A DNA stretch of 64,000 nt from an uncultured Rhodospirillales bacterium (GCA_903822185.1 CAIJOA010000011.1:248001-312000), one strand, 5' to 3'; positions 1-9,617 are shown, numbered from the stretch's first letter. Notes: generated by a model from the sequence alone, not told the origin. Program-made: numbers and translations.

Positions 1-1570
1 ATTCAGATCCGCGTACGCACATCTTGCCGCGTTCGTCCTGCCACAGCTTTTCGGTCGTGTGCAGATAGCCGAGGGCGCGAGCGACGGTGCCGAAGTCGTA
101 TTCTTTGAAATGCTCGGCAATGTCGGTGTAATAGACCGGCAGCTTCGCGATCAGCTCGAGAATCTTTTCCGACAGCGCTTTGACGTCGGCCTCGGTGCCG
201 TTCTTGCCGGGCGTGTCGCCTTTGCCTTTGAGGTAATCGCCGATCTTCGCCGTATCGGCATAAGCATAGGAAATACGCTCGAACCGTTCCTTCGGAATAC
301 CTTCGGAAATCGTCGCATCGATACCGACCTTGGCCGTCGTCGGCACGACACCTTGCGGCATCGGCAGGAGGCTGGGGTCGAGCGGTTTGCCGCGCGCTTC
401 GGTGATGACCATGATATCGCGGTCGCCCTGCACGCGGGTCGCAATCGCCCATTCGACATCGTTGGCGTTGAAGACGTCGATATCGTCATCGACGACGACG
501 ACATGCTTCAAATCCATCACCGACAAGGCCGCGAGCAGCGCGTTCTTGCCCTCGCCCGCCTGCTTCTTGATCGAAATGACCGCGTGCCAGAAGGCGCAAC
601 CGCCCAGCGTGACATTGATGTCCTTCACCTGCACGCCAGCGGTGCGCAGCGCCTGACGGATCGCGGCATAGCGCGTCGGCGCGGCGAGCCAGGTATTTTC
701 CCACGGCATATGCAGCGCGTAATAGACCGCGTCCTTGCGATGCGAGATTGCCTTCACCCGCACCAACGGGTTCCAGTGCAGCCCACCCATCAGCCGGGTG
801 AATTCGCCGAAGCGACCTTCAGGCCAGGTCCAGCCGGTTGGCAGGATTTCGGCTTCGATGACGATTTCGGAATCGGCGATGTAGGGCAGATCGATGGTCT
901 GGCATTGCGCCAATTCGACCGGTTCGCCGCGCATGCCGCCGGCGATGCCCATTTCATCGACGCCGAGCGGCGCGCGATAGCCCGAGCCCATGATTTCGAA
1001 CGGATGATTGCCGATGCTGATCGAGATCGGCAGCGGCTTGCCCGCCTTGAAAGCACGATCGGCGAAGAGCCGCATATTGTTCGGCGTCACCACGTCGATG
1101 CCGGTGAGGCCCTTTTCCTTTACGAGGAAGCGGTAGATGCCACTGTTGAGGCCCAATTCGGGATCGCGGGCGATGACGATGCCGGCAGTGATGACGGGAC
1201 CGCCATCGAACACCGAACACATCGGAATAGGGAGGTCGTACAAATTCGCATCGTCGCCGACCAGGGTGACTTCGCGCGTCGGCGAGGTTTCCACCATTTT
1301 TGGCGGTATCGGATGGTCGAGCGCGTTTTTGAGCTTATCTTCGATTTCGCGATACGTTTCACAGCCCATCGACATGATGGCGCGTTCGCGCGAGCGGATG
1401 ATGCCGGAGACGACCGGCATCTTATAACCGATCACATTATGGAAATAGAGCGCGGTTTCGGCCTGATCCACCAGGGTCGCGATATGGCGGATATCAACGG
1501 GTTGGTGCAGATCGACCAGCTCGCCAGCCTGCCGCAACCTATCGAGGAAACCACGAAAGCTCTCGGTCAT
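1..1570 (-). CDS. UbiD family decarboxylase (3' end cut by window edge)
   Basis: This reading frame runs open from an ATG at 1570 to the left window edge, giving 523 codons without a stop, so the C-terminus lies outside. It contains typical UbiD-family stretches: an N-terminal FRGFLDRLRQAGEL segment, the PIPMCSVFDGGPVITAG region, and a GRFGEF motif near residue 265 corresponding to the EGxxGE motif around the prenylated-FMN site. UbiD enzymes reversibly (de)carboxylate aromatic or unsaturated acids with prFMN supplied by a UbiX partner, which is not in this window. The gene diverges from the MDR-thioesterase-ligase run at 1637, suggesting a shared catabolic role. A second complete UbiD lies at 32539-34062. 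The substrate cannot be deduced from sequence. Confidence 0.9.
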   Translation of the reverse strand, partial: MTESFRGFLDRLRQAGELVDLHQPVDIRHIATLVDQAETALYFHNVIGYKMPVVSGIIRSRERAIMSMGCETYREIEDKLKNALDHPIPPKMVETSPTREVTLVGDDANLYDLPIPMCSVFDGGPVITAGIVIARDPELGLNSGIYRFLVKEKGLTGIDVVTPNNMRLFADRAFKAGKPLPISISIGNHPFEIMGSGYRAPLGVDEMGIAGGMRGEPVELAQCQTIDLPYIADSEIVIEAEILPTGWTWPEGRFGEFTRLMGGLHWNPLVRVKAISHRKDAVYYALHMPWENTWLAAPTRYAAIRQALRTAGVQVKDINVTLGGCAFWHAVISIKKQAGEGKNALLAALSVMDLKHVVVVDDDIDVFNANDVEWAIATRVQGDRDIMVITEARGKPLDPSLLPMPQGVVPTTAKVGIDATISEGIPKERFERISYAYADTAKIGDYLKGKGDTPGKNGTEADVKALSEKILELIAKLPVYYTDIAEHFKEYDFGTVARALGYLHTTEKLWQDERGKMCVRGSE

Positions 1571-1636
1571 GGATGCGTCCTGGGGCAAGGTTTGCTACAA
1601 GTCGTTAACGCTACAAAAGGGCAAGGAGCTGCGCAA

Positions 1637-2656
1637 GTGAGTGAAGAGACAATGCGCGCGTTGGTGTTGAAGGCGCATGGCGGGCTCGACAACCTGACCG
1701 TGGTCAACGATTACCCGCGTCCGAAGGCAATCGAAGGCCACGTCGTCATCCGTGTGCGGGCCAGCTCGTTCAATTATCATGACGTGTTCACGATGCGCGG
1801 CATGCCCGGCATCAAGGTGCCGCTGCCGATCGTCATCGGCCTCGACATGGCCGGCGAAATCGCCGAGGTCGGCGATGGCGTCGCACGCTGGAAAAAAGGT
1901 GACCGCGTTCTCGTCAACCCGGTCAACAAGCGTAAAGGCTTGCTGGGCGAGATGATGGATGGCGGCATGGCGCAATATTGTCTTGTCGCCGTTGATCAAT
2001 TGATCGCGATGCCCGACGACGTCACCTTCGCCGAAGCCGCATCGCTGCCGGTCGCTTACGGCACCGCGCATCGCATGCTGATCACCCATGACACGATCAA
2101 GCCGGGCGAGAAGGTACTCATCCTCGGCGCATCGGGCGGTGTCGGCACCGGTTGCGTCATTCTCGCCAAGATGCTGGGCGCGCATGTCATCGCCTGCGCC
2201 AGCAGCGACGAGAAGCTGAAGCGCCTGTCTGAAATGGGTGCCGACGAAACGCTCGATTACACCAAGCAGGATTTCTCGAAATGGGTGGTCGAGAAATACG
2301 GCAAGCCGCAGCGCCGGTCGTATGAAGGCGGCCTCGACGTGATCATCAATTTCACCGGCGGCGATACCTGGAACCCGTCGCTGAAATGCCTGAAACGCGG
2401 CGGTAAGCTGCTGGTTTGCGGCGCGACTGCCGGCCACGATCCGAAAGAGGATCTGCGTTACATCTGGACCTTCGAGTTGAAAGTCATCGGCTCGAACAGT
2501 TTCTATGACGAAGATCTGAGCGGACTTATGACTCTCATCGGCCAGAAGAAGATCAAGCCGGTGATCGACAAGGTCCTTCCGCTTGACCAGGCCGCCGAAG
2601 GCCTGCGCCTTATTCAAGATCGCGAAATCATCGGGAAAGTGATCATCGAACCATGA
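1637..2656 (+). CDS. Quinone-oxidoreductase-like MDR dehydrogenase
   Basis: This is a 339-residue medium-chain dehydrogenase/reductase. The GroES-like N-terminus contains SSFNYHDV, typical of zinc-independent quinone oxidoreductase-like members, and the Rossmann nucleotide-binding motif GASGGVG lies near the middle. The likely reaction is NAD(P)H-dependent reduction of an enone, quinone or enoyl-CoA type substrate. I chose the GTG at 1637 because AAGGAG (1623-1628) sits 8 bases upstream; the ATG at 1652 is the alternative. The frame stays open far upstream to position 59, but that part is antisense to the UbiD gene and has no homology of its own. The stop overlaps the next start (ATGA at 2653-2656), so the two are translationally coupled. 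Confidence 0.88.
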   Translation: MSEETMRALVLKAHGGLDNLTVVNDYPRPKAIEGHVVIRVRASSFNYHDVFTMRGMPGIKVPLPIVIGLDMAGEIAEVGDGVARWKKGDRVLVNPVNKRKGLLGEMMDGGMAQYCLVAVDQLIAMPDDVTFAEAASLPVAYGTAHRMLITHDTIKPGEKVLILGASGGVGTGCVILAKMLGAHVIACASSDEKLKRLSEMGADETLDYTKQDFSKWVVEKYGKPQRRSYEGGLDVIINFTGGDTWNPSLKCLKRGGKLLVCGATAGHDPKEDLRYIWTFELKVIGSNSFYDEDLSGLMTLIGQKKIKPVIDKVLPLDQAAEGLRLIQDREIIGKVIIEP

Positions 2657-3072
2657 GCGAAGACATCACTCTCGAACGTGCCCAGGAACTAATCACCCGC
2701 GCGCCGTATCACCAATGGCTGGGCCTCAAGGTCACCGCGCTGACCGATAATTCGATCGAGATCACAGCGACGTGGCGCGAGGAATGGGTCGTCAACCCGG
2801 AACGCCGCTATACCCATGGTGGCATTCTCGCCGCGCTGATCGACCTCGCCGCCGATTGGGCGCTGCTCAAAAGCAACGGCCGTCCGGTTCCGACCGTCGA
2901 TCTGCGCGTCGATTATCACCGTGCTGCGATGCCGGGCGATCTGACCTGCAAAGGCACCGTCATTCGCGGCGGCCGTCAGGTTTCCACCTGCGAAGCGCAA
3001 ATCTTCGATAAAGACGGCAAGCTGCTCGCCAGCGGCCGCGGCACCTATCTCACTGCACCGCCGGAAAAATAA
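2653..3072 (+). CDS. PaaI-type hotdog-fold thioesterase
   Basis: A 139-residue single hotdog domain. The segment HGGILAALIDLAADWAL matches the core helix of PaaI/YbgC-like acyl-CoA thioesterases (general HGG...D pattern), followed by DLRVDYHRAA and the typical beta strands. Such proteins hydrolyse acyl- or aryl-CoA, either to salvage CoA or as a pathway step. It overlaps the upstream dehydrogenase by four bases, and its stop codon directly abuts the start of the acyl-CoA ligase, so all three are probably cotranscribed. Pairing with a CoA ligase suggests both act on the same CoA-bound intermediate. Length is normal for the family. Confidence 0.88.
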   Translation: MSEDITLERAQELITRAPYHQWLGLKVTALTDNSIEITATWREEWVVNPERRYTHGGILAALIDLAADWALLKSNGRPVPTVDLRVDYHRAAMPGDLTCKGTVIRGGRQVSTCEAQIFDKDGKLLASGRGTYLTAPPEK

Positions 3073-4581
3073 ATGGCATCTTTCACCAACCTGGGCGATC
3101 TGATCCGCCGCGACCGCGATCCGTCGAAGGTCGCGGTCATCGACCTGGGCGGTGAAACCGGGCCACGCGAATTTTCCTTCGCCGCCATCGATGCGATGGC
3201 CAAGGGCGTTGCGCGCGGCTTGATCGCACGCGGCCTCAAGCGCGGCGACCGCGTGGCAATCCTGTCATTGAACCGGGCCGAATATATCGCCGCTTATTAC
3301 GGCATCATGCGGGCCGGGCTGATCGCTGTGCCGGTCAATTTCAAGTTCCCGGCCTCAACCATCGACTACATCCTGCGCGACAGCGGCGCGAAGCTGGTGT
3401 TCTGCGATGCGCCCCGGCGCGACGATGTACCGGCGGATTTCCCCGCCATCGCCTTCGGCGCTGAATTCGATGCGTTCCTCGATCCCGGCGACTTCGAGTC
3501 CGTCCTCCCCGCGCCGGACGAGCCGGCGATGTTTCTTTATACCTCGGGCTCGACCGGGACGCCGAAGGGCGTCGTGCTATCGCACCAAAGCCATCTTTGG
3601 GTCGTCGAGATGCGTCTCGCCGGTCAAGACATCGAACGTCATCGTTATCTGATCGCGGCGCCGCTCTATCACATGAACGCCCTGGCGCTGTCGAAGCTCG
3701 CCAGCGCCGGCTATGCGAGTATCGTGCTGATGCCGCAATTCGCGGCGCGCGACTATATCGAGGCCATCGGCACCTATCATTGCACCTGGCTGACCGCCGT
3801 GCCGCCGATGGTGGCGATGATGCTGCGCGAAAACGATCTGCTGGCGCGCACCGATGTATCGTCGGTCGAGTTCGTCCGCATGGGATCGGCGCCGGTCAGT
3901 CCGAGCCTTTGGGCGGCGCTGGCCCGCGCCTTGCCCCAGGCCAAGGCGACCAATGCCTATGGCACGACCGAAGCCGGCCCCGTCGTCTTCGGCCCGCATC
4001 CCAAAGGCCTGCCGCAACCGCCGGACAGTGTCGGCTATCCGCATCCACAAGTGCAGCTTCGTCTTGTCGAAGGCGACGGCCGCAGCGTGTCGCAAGGCGT
4101 TCTCGAAATGAAATGCCCGGCGGTGATGCTGGGCTATCACAATCGGCCCGATTTGCGCGGTGTCATCACGTCCGACGGTTTCTACGTGACGCGCGACGTT
4201 TTTCGGCGCGACGAAAACGGCTTTCATTATTTCGTCGGGCGCAGCGACGACATGTTCGTCTGCGGTGGCGAGAACATCTATCCGGGCGAAGTCGAGCGCA
4301 TGCTCGAAACCCATCCAGCGATCGCCCAAGCCGCCGTCGTGCCGATCGAGGACGACATCAAAGGCCAGAAGCCGGTCGCCTTCGTCGTCAAGAAAGACAA
4401 CGCGACGCTCAGCGCCGAAGACGTGAAGCAACATGCCCTCGCTCATGCGCCGCCGAACGAGCATCCGCGCTTTGTCTGGTTCCTCGACAAGCTGCCGCTG
4501 GCCTCGACCAACAAGGTCGATCGGGCGGCGCTGACGGCAATGGCGCGCGAGCGGGTCAAGGCTGGTAACGGCACGGTTTAG
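3073..4581 (+). CDS. AMP-forming acyl-CoA synthetase / CoA ligase
   Basis: A 502-residue member of the ANL adenylate-forming superfamily. The ATP-binding P-loop YTSGSTGTPKG is at residues 156-166, the acyl-adenylate motif NAYGTTEAGP lies in the middle, and the C-terminal lobe has GRSDDMFVCGGENIYPGEVE plus a late lysine in STNKVDR, where the catalytic lysine is expected. The reaction is carboxylate + ATP + CoA to acyl-CoA + AMP + PPi. The start abuts the thioesterase stop with no gap, indicating one operon with the MDR enzyme and thioesterase. The acid substrate cannot be read from sequence; aromatic or branched acids are plausible given the neighbours. Confidence 0.9.
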   Translation: MASFTNLGDLIRRDRDPSKVAVIDLGGETGPREFSFAAIDAMAKGVARGLIARGLKRGDRVAILSLNRAEYIAAYYGIMRAGLIAVPVNFKFPASTIDYILRDSGAKLVFCDAPRRDDVPADFPAIAFGAEFDAFLDPGDFESVLPAPDEPAMFLYTSGSTGTPKGVVLSHQSHLWVVEMRLAGQDIERHRYLIAAPLYHMNALALSKLASAGYASIVLMPQFAARDYIEAIGTYHCTWLTAVPPMVAMMLRENDLLARTDVSSVEFVRMGSAPVSPSLWAALARALPQAKATNAYGTTEAGPVVFGPHPKGLPQPPDSVGYPHPQVQLRLVEGDGRSVSQGVLEMKCPAVMLGYHNRPDLRGVITSDGFYVTRDVFRRDENGFHYFVGRSDDMFVCGGENIYPGEVERMLETHPAIAQAAVVPIEDDIKGQKPVAFVVKKDNATLSAEDVKQHALAHAPPNEHPRFVWFLDKLPLASTNKVDRAALTAMARERVKAGNGTV

Positions 4582-4629
4582 GCCGCCCCCTACCCCGGCT
4601 ATAGTGAACGACAACAAGGGGAGGCAGAA

Positions 4630-5319
4630 ATGGTCAATACGGTTTCGATCGATGTCGCGGGCGGCAAGATGGATGTCTTGCTGGGCGTTCCCGAAGGCGC
4701 AGGCCCTTTCCCGACCATCGTCGTGGTGCATCACCGCTGGGGGCTCGACGGCTTCACCAAAAGCGTCGTCGAACGGCTCAACCAGAACGGCTTCATCGCC
4801 GGAGCATTGGAATTCTATCATCGCCGTCCCAAAGGCGAAGACACGGCAGAATCGGTCACGTTGCTTAATGACGATGAACTGATCGCCGATCTCCGCGCCG
4901 GTACGAACTATCTGCAATCCCTGCCCCAGGCGAAACGCGGCAGCGAAGCGATCATGGGCCATTGCATGGGTGGCCGCGTCTCCTTCCTCGGCGCGACGGC
5001 GCATCCTTTCAAAGCGGCCGTGATGCTGTATGGCGGCGGCGTCAATCATTCGCGCAAGGGCAACCCGCCAATCCTGACCCGGGCATCGAATATCGGCTGC
5101 CCGATCCTCGGCTTCTTCGGTAAGGACGACAAGAACCCGAGCCCGGCCGACATGGTCGAGATCGACACCGAGCTGACACGCATCGGTAAGAAGCACGAGT
5201 TCCACGCCTATGACGGCGCGGGCCACGCCTTCCAGAACTTCACCGACGAACGTTATCGCCCCGAAGCGTCGGAAGACGCCTGGCGGCGCTATCTCGCCTT
5301 CTTCAAAGAGACGCTTTAA
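4630..5319 (+). CDS. Dienelactone hydrolase family protein
   Basis: A 229-residue alpha/beta hydrolase of the dienelactone hydrolase family. The nucleophile is the cysteine in GHCMGGR (Cys112), as in true dienelactone hydrolases; an acid around Asp166/167 (GKDDKN) and a histidine near 199 (GAGHAF) complete the triad. A strong Shine-Dalgarno (AGGGGAGG) precedes the ATG. Classical members open the lactone ring in chlorocatechol or protoanemonin pathways; others act on varied esters. It lies 48 bases downstream of the CoA ligase on the same strand and probably belongs to the same catabolic transcript. Confidence 0.88.
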   Translation: MVNTVSIDVAGGKMDVLLGVPEGAGPFPTIVVVHHRWGLDGFTKSVVERLNQNGFIAGALEFYHRRPKGEDTAESVTLLNDDELIADLRAGTNYLQSLPQAKRGSEAIMGHCMGGRVSFLGATAHPFKAAVMLYGGGVNHSRKGNPPILTRASNIGCPILGFFGKDDKNPSPADMVEIDTELTRIGKKHEFHAYDGAGHAFQNFTDERYRPEASEDAWRRYLAFFKETL

Positions 5320-5353
5320 CGAAGACTAAAAAATATAAATCGAGGGGGAAACC

Positions 5354-6325
5354 ATGCAGCCGATCGTCGAATTCCACACCCACATCATCCCGCCCGAAGA
5401 CACGCTCGATCCGCATTGGCGCGGCAAATGCCCGCTGACGATCGAGAACGTGATCGAGGCCCACGACCAGAACGACATCGCCCTGTCAGTCGTCACCGAT
5501 TCGATCCACCAGTTGAAAGATTACGACAAAGCCCAAGCACTCGACACGTTGAAAGGTTGGCACGACCGCGCCGCCGCCTTGCAGGAAAAACATCGCGGCA
5601 AGATCGTCTGTTTCGGCAGTACCGTGCCGACCGGCGGCAAAGATTTTGAAAAGGAACTGGTCCGCGCTTTCGATGAATTGAAGCTCAAGGGCGTCTTCAT
5701 CACTTCCAGCATGTGGAAGACCTATCCGGATGATGAAGAGGCGATCCCTTTCTGGGAGATCGTCGCCGACCGTGATCTCCCGGTCTTCATCCATCCGCCG
5801 TCGAGCGCTTACGGCGAAGAACGGATGCGCAATTACGGCCTCAATTCCAGCATCGGCCGTCCTGCCGATAACATGCTGTGCCTCGCACGGCTGATCGTCA
5901 GTGGTATCTATGAACGCTTTCCAAAACTGAAAATCGTCGCCTCGCATCTCGGCGGCGGCATCTCCGAAGTCATCGGCCGCATGGATTACGCCTATGAAAT
6001 GCGCGACGACAGCTTTCTCGGCAATTATTCACCGGTGCTGATCAAAGCCCCGCCGAGCCATTACCTCAAGAAGATGTATCTCGATCTTGCCTGTTATCAC
6101 CTGCCGGCGGCGAAATGTGCGATGGAGACGGTCGGCGTCGATCACGTCGTCTATGGCAGCGACGCGCCGCCGCTGACCTGGTTGAAACCGCGTGCGATTC
6201 AGTTGGTCAAAGATCTGCCCGTGACCGAGGAAGAACGCGCCAAAATTTTCGCCGGCAACGCGCTGAAACTGATGAAGCTGACCAAAGACGAACTGCCGCC
6301 GGTGCTGCAGCAATACGCCGTCTGA
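5354..6325 (+). CDS. Amidohydrolase-2 (ACMSD-like) family protein
   Basis: A 323-residue metal-dependent hydrolase of the amidohydrolase-2 group, which includes ACMSD and gamma-resorcylate decarboxylase. The N-terminal EFHTHIIPP carries the first metal-binding HxH, ASHLGGGI supplies the later histidine, and VVYGSDAPP carries the catalytic aspartate near the C-terminus. Members perform non-oxidative decarboxylation or hydrolysis in aromatic degradation. AGGGGGA lies just upstream of the ATG. It follows the dienelactone hydrolase by 34 bases and ends three bases from a convergent MFS gene. Two further family members are in the window (30231-31163 and 59539-60600). Confidence 0.87.
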   Translation: MQPIVEFHTHIIPPEDTLDPHWRGKCPLTIENVIEAHDQNDIALSVVTDSIHQLKDYDKAQALDTLKGWHDRAAALQEKHRGKIVCFGSTVPTGGKDFEKELVRAFDELKLKGVFITSSMWKTYPDDEEAIPFWEIVADRDLPVFIHPPSSAYGEERMRNYGLNSSIGRPADNMLCLARLIVSGIYERFPKLKIVASHLGGGISEVIGRMDYAYEMRDDSFLGNYSPVLIKAPPSHYLKKMYLDLACYHLPAAKCAMETVGVDHVVYGSDAPPLTWLKPRAIQLVKDLPVTEEERAKIFAGNALKLMKLTKDELPPVLQQYAV

Positions 6326-6328
6326 CGC

Positions 6329-7906
6329 CTACGTCTTTCTGCGCGGCGCGCCAATCGTCAGCGCCGCGCAGAGGCCGCTTGCAACAGCAAGCCCGGATGC
6401 CGTCAGCATCACCAGCCGGAACGCACGAACGAACGACTCATCGATAGCGGTCTTCAACGCAAGCCGGGTCGCCGCATCGGCATCGCGCGGCGCTGCCGTC
6501 TCGGCCAATCGCGGCACTTGTTCATCCATCACCTGACGCAGCGCCGGCGCGATATTCATGCTTTCCATCCGCGCATCGAGGGCTGTGCCGAAGGTGCCGA
6601 CCGCCATCGCGCCGAACAGGGCCACGGCGAGAAGTCCCGCAATACGCGCCGCCGCATTATTGATACCCGAGGCGGCACCGGCCCGGCGTTGATCGACCGC
6701 GCCCATCACCACCGTCGTCAACGGCGCGACGCTGACCGTCATGCCGAGGCCGAGCACCAGCATCGCCGGAAAGAACGTCGTCCAATACGATCCGCCGATA
6801 CCCGGCAGCAGGAACAACGCGAAACCGCATGCGGCGATCAGCGGCCCGACGATCAGCGGCAAACGCGCGCCGTAATGCCCGATTAACGCGCCCGACCATC
6901 GCGACAACAATCCCATCATCAGGCTGAGCGGCAGGAAGGATGCGCCGGCCATCGCCGCCGAATAGCCCTGGATGCGAATGAGATTGAACGGCAGGAAGAA
7001 TAGCGCCCCGCTAAGCGCGCTGTAGAGCAGCAAGGTCATCGCGTTGGCGCCGCTGAAAGCTCGTGCGCGAAAAAGATCGAGCGGCATCATCGGCGCCGCC
7101 GTTCGTCCTTCGAACCAAATGAATCCGGCCAACGCGACCAAGCCACTCACGACGGGCTCGAGAACGGCACGGTCGGTCCAGGGCACATCCGACGCCATGC
7201 TGGCGCCATAGGCAAGTCCGCCAAGACCGAGCGTCGCCAGCAACGCACCCCGCCAATCGACCGGTGCATCCTTTCCCGCGACATGGCTTTCGGGCACATG
7301 ACGCAATGCGATCGCCAGGGCGATCAGCGCCAGCGGTACATTGATGAAGAACACTGCGCGCCATGACAGCCAATCGACGAGCATGCCGCCGAGCACTGGT
7401 CCCAAAGCCGTCGTCAGCGCGGAGAACCCGGCCCAGGTGCCGATCGCCTTGCCGCGTTCGTTCTCGGCGAAGGCTGCGCTGATGATCGCAAGACTGCCCG
7501 GCACGAGCATCGCCCCGCCGATCCCTTGCGCCGCACGCGCAGCGATCAGAACGACGGCATTGGGCGCAAAGCCGCAGACGACCGATGCCACCGTAAAAAC
7601 GAAGATGCCCAGTACGAAGACCCGCTTGCGGCCGAAGCGGTCGCCTGCCGCGCCACCGACCAGGATCAGCGCGCCGAGCATCAAGAGATAAGCGTTGATG
7701 ACCCACTGCGTCGCCTGCACCGATGCGACGAGATCGGCTTGGATTGCCGGCAACGCGACGTTGACCACCGAGCCATCGATGAAGGCCAGACTGGAACCGA
7801 GGATTGTCGCCGCTAATACCCAGGGCTTGGCGCGGGCATCGCAGCCGACGGTCTCGACCGCACGACCGGCGGCTTCATCACATGGCGTCGGCCCCAGTGC
7901 GGTCAC
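6329..7906 (-). CDS. MFS drug-efflux transporter, DHA2 (EmrB/QacA) type
   Basis: A 525-residue membrane protein with about 14 predicted transmembrane segments, the length and topology of the DHA2 drug:H+ antiporter branch. Family signatures include FIDGSVVNVALPAIQ at the first helix, GDRFGRKRVFVLG in the loop between helices 2 and 3, and GPVLGGMLVDWLSWRAVFFINVP in motif C. The function is probably proton-driven export of toxic organics. The gene runs against the amidohydrolase with a three-base gap and lies four bases downstream of the CocE-type hydrolase, so it may share that transcript. No membrane-fusion partner is present. Confidence 0.88.
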   Translation of the reverse strand: MTALGPTPCDEAAGRAVETVGCDARAKPWVLAATILGSSLAFIDGSVVNVALPAIQADLVASVQATQWVINAYLLMLGALILVGGAAGDRFGRKRVFVLGIFVFTVASVVCGFAPNAVVLIAARAAQGIGGAMLVPGSLAIISAAFAENERGKAIGTWAGFSALTTALGPVLGGMLVDWLSWRAVFFINVPLALIALAIALRHVPESHVAGKDAPVDWRGALLATLGLGGLAYGASMASDVPWTDRAVLEPVVSGLVALAGFIWFEGRTAAPMMPLDLFRARAFSGANAMTLLLYSALSGALFFLPFNLIRIQGYSAAMAGASFLPLSLMMGLLSRWSGALIGHYGARLPLIVGPLIAACGFALFLLPGIGGSYWTTFFPAMLVLGLGMTVSVAPLTTVVMGAVDQRRAGAASGINNAAARIAGLLAVALFGAMAVGTFGTALDARMESMNIAPALRQVMDEQVPRLAETAAPRDADAATRLALKTAIDESFVRAFRLVMLTASGLAVASGLCAALTIGAPRRKT

Positions 7907-7910
7907 GCCC

Positions 7911-9617
7911 TCATTCCCCCGTCAGCGGCCATCCATCCGTATTCGGCGCCCACGACCCCGGCGTCAGCGGCCAGTTGATGTCCGCGACCGGCGACGTCAC
8001 CGTCGCAATCTCGGGCGCGTCGGGAATGACTGGCAACAGCAGATGCGACGGATGCGCTGCATCGTGATGGATCGTGTTCTCGACCGGCCAAGGCAACAGC
8101 AGTACGTCGATCTGACGCAGCGGGTTGGTGTATTGGATATCCTCGCTCGAAATCTGAAGCTGCAACCGATGACCGGCTTTGATCGTATGGAAGACGGGGC
8201 GCAGCTCGATCTGGAATTCGTAAATCTTGCCCGGCTCCAACAATTCGGATTCAAGGAACGGATGGAACGGTTGCCCCGGCTTCGACCGCGCTGGATCGAG
8301 CGCGCGGAAAGATGCTTTGAGAATGCCGCGGCTTAAGGGGCGCGCCGTGCCGTCAGGTTGGATGTCGGCCAGCTTCACGAACCAGGCCGTATCGATCTGC
8401 GACGACGACGCATAAAAGGTCAGGCTGACCGGACCTTGCAACGTCAGCGACTTCTCCGCCGGCGCGGTCGTGTAAGCGAGCGCCGGTTTGCCGGCCGCGA
8501 GCTGCGCATAAGAATCCGGCATGCGATAGCTATCGGGCTTTTCGTCGCCAGCCGGTGCGGCACGATCGAGGCTGCCTTCGTGCAGATAGAATTTAGTCCA
8601 TTCCATCCGCGCCAGCGGATATTCATTCTCGTAACGCCACTTGCGCGTACCGGAATCGAAGATCGCGGCCAGCGGCTCATTCATGATGCCGTTATCGATG
8701 CCTTTGAGCCAATAATCGAACCAGCGCAGCATCTGTCGGTTGAGATTGCGATCGGTGAGATAGCGCATATGCGACCAGAACCCGGTCGGCGGCACGACGA
8801 GCAGTTTCTTCGGCGCGTCGATTTCGGGAAAGCCTGCAAGCTGTCCGCGCATATGCATCGCCCCGCCCTGCGGCACGATACTCATCACCGGCGTTTTGAT
8901 CTTATCGAGTTTGGTCCAGGCCGAACGTTCCCAATACCACGGCCCATCGACCGGATGATTGGCGATCTCGTAATGTGCGTTCATCGGCGGCAGCTTGCCT
9001 TCGACCGGCCCCGGCCAGGCGAACATATTGGTATGATAATTGATCCAATTGTTCATGAATTCGGCATTGAAGATGCCGCCTTGGTAACAGGCGTCGCGAT
9101 AAAGATCGGTCGTCGCATCGCATTGGCAGATACATTTGAGATGCGGCGGCTGCGCTGCGGCGGCGATGTATTGGCTCCAGCTCCAATAGGAATCGCCGAT
9201 CATCCCGACATTGCCGGTACACCAGGGCTGCTGCGCCATCCATTCGATCAGGTCATAACCGTCGGTGCGCTCATGCTCGTCGAACCAGGCCCATTGGCCT
9301 TGGCTCAACCCACCGCCGCGTCCCTGCGCGATGACATGGACATAGCCTTTCGGGACATAGAACGAGGTCGCGCCGGATTCGATCGCATGACTCCAATGCG
9401 GCGGCTTGCGCTGGATGTCCTTGTTGTAAGGCGAGAGCGAGAGCAACGCCGGATATTCGCCGTCCTGCTCGGGCCGATAGACATCGACCGCGAGCCGCAC
9501 GCCGTCGCGCATCGTCACATAGACGTTGGCATCGACCTTGATGCCGGGCACCGGTACCGGTGGCGCCTTCACCAGTTCGGCCGGATGCAGCAGCGTCACC
9601 TTCGGATCGTCGGCCAT
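7911..9617 (-). CDS. CocE/NonD-type alpha/beta hydrolase
   Basis: A 568-residue protein with the X-Pro dipeptidyl peptidase/cocaine esterase architecture: an N-terminal alpha/beta hydrolase core (VTMRDGVRLAVDVYRP, residues 34-49), a cap, and a C-terminal jelly-roll domain. The nucleophile region reads GMIGDSYWSW with Ser143; the family motif is usually GxSYxG, so the fifth position is Trp rather than Gly. A GGGAGGG Shine-Dalgarno precedes the ATG at 9617. Substrates in this family are esters or amides; the true one is unknown. It sits between a DHA2 transporter and another alpha/beta hydrolase, all on the same strand. Confidence 0.85.
   Translation of the reverse strand: MADDPKVTLLHPAELVKAPPVPVPGIKVDANVYVTMRDGVRLAVDVYRPEQDGEYPALLSLSPYNKDIQRKPPHWSHAIESGATSFYVPKGYVHVIAQGRGGGLSQGQWAWFDEHERTDGYDLIEWMAQQPWCTGNVGMIGDSYWSWSQYIAAAAQPPHLKCICQCDATTDLYRDACYQGGIFNAEFMNNWINYHTNMFAWPGPVEGKLPPMNAHYEIANHPVDGPWYWERSAWTKLDKIKTPVMSIVPQGGAMHMRGQLAGFPEIDAPKKLLVVPPTGFWSHMRYLTDRNLNRQMLRWFDYWLKGIDNGIMNEPLAAIFDSGTRKWRYENEYPLARMEWTKFYLHEGSLDRAAPAGDEKPDSYRMPDSYAQLAAGKPALAYTTAPAEKSLTLQGPVSLTFYASSSQIDTAWFVKLADIQPDGTARPLSRGILKASFRALDPARSKPGQPFHPFLESELLEPGKIYEFQIELRPVFHTIKAGHRLQLQISSEDIQYTNPLRQIDVLLLPWPVENTIHHDAAHPSHLLLPVIPDAPEIATVTSPVADINWPLTPGSWAPNTDGWPLTGE

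Noticed and set aside
59-1636. N-terminal extension of the MDR gene open for more than 500 codons
   Set aside because: It is antisense to a clear UbiD gene with family motifs, and a GTG with AAGGAG at 1637 gives a normal-length dehydrogenase.
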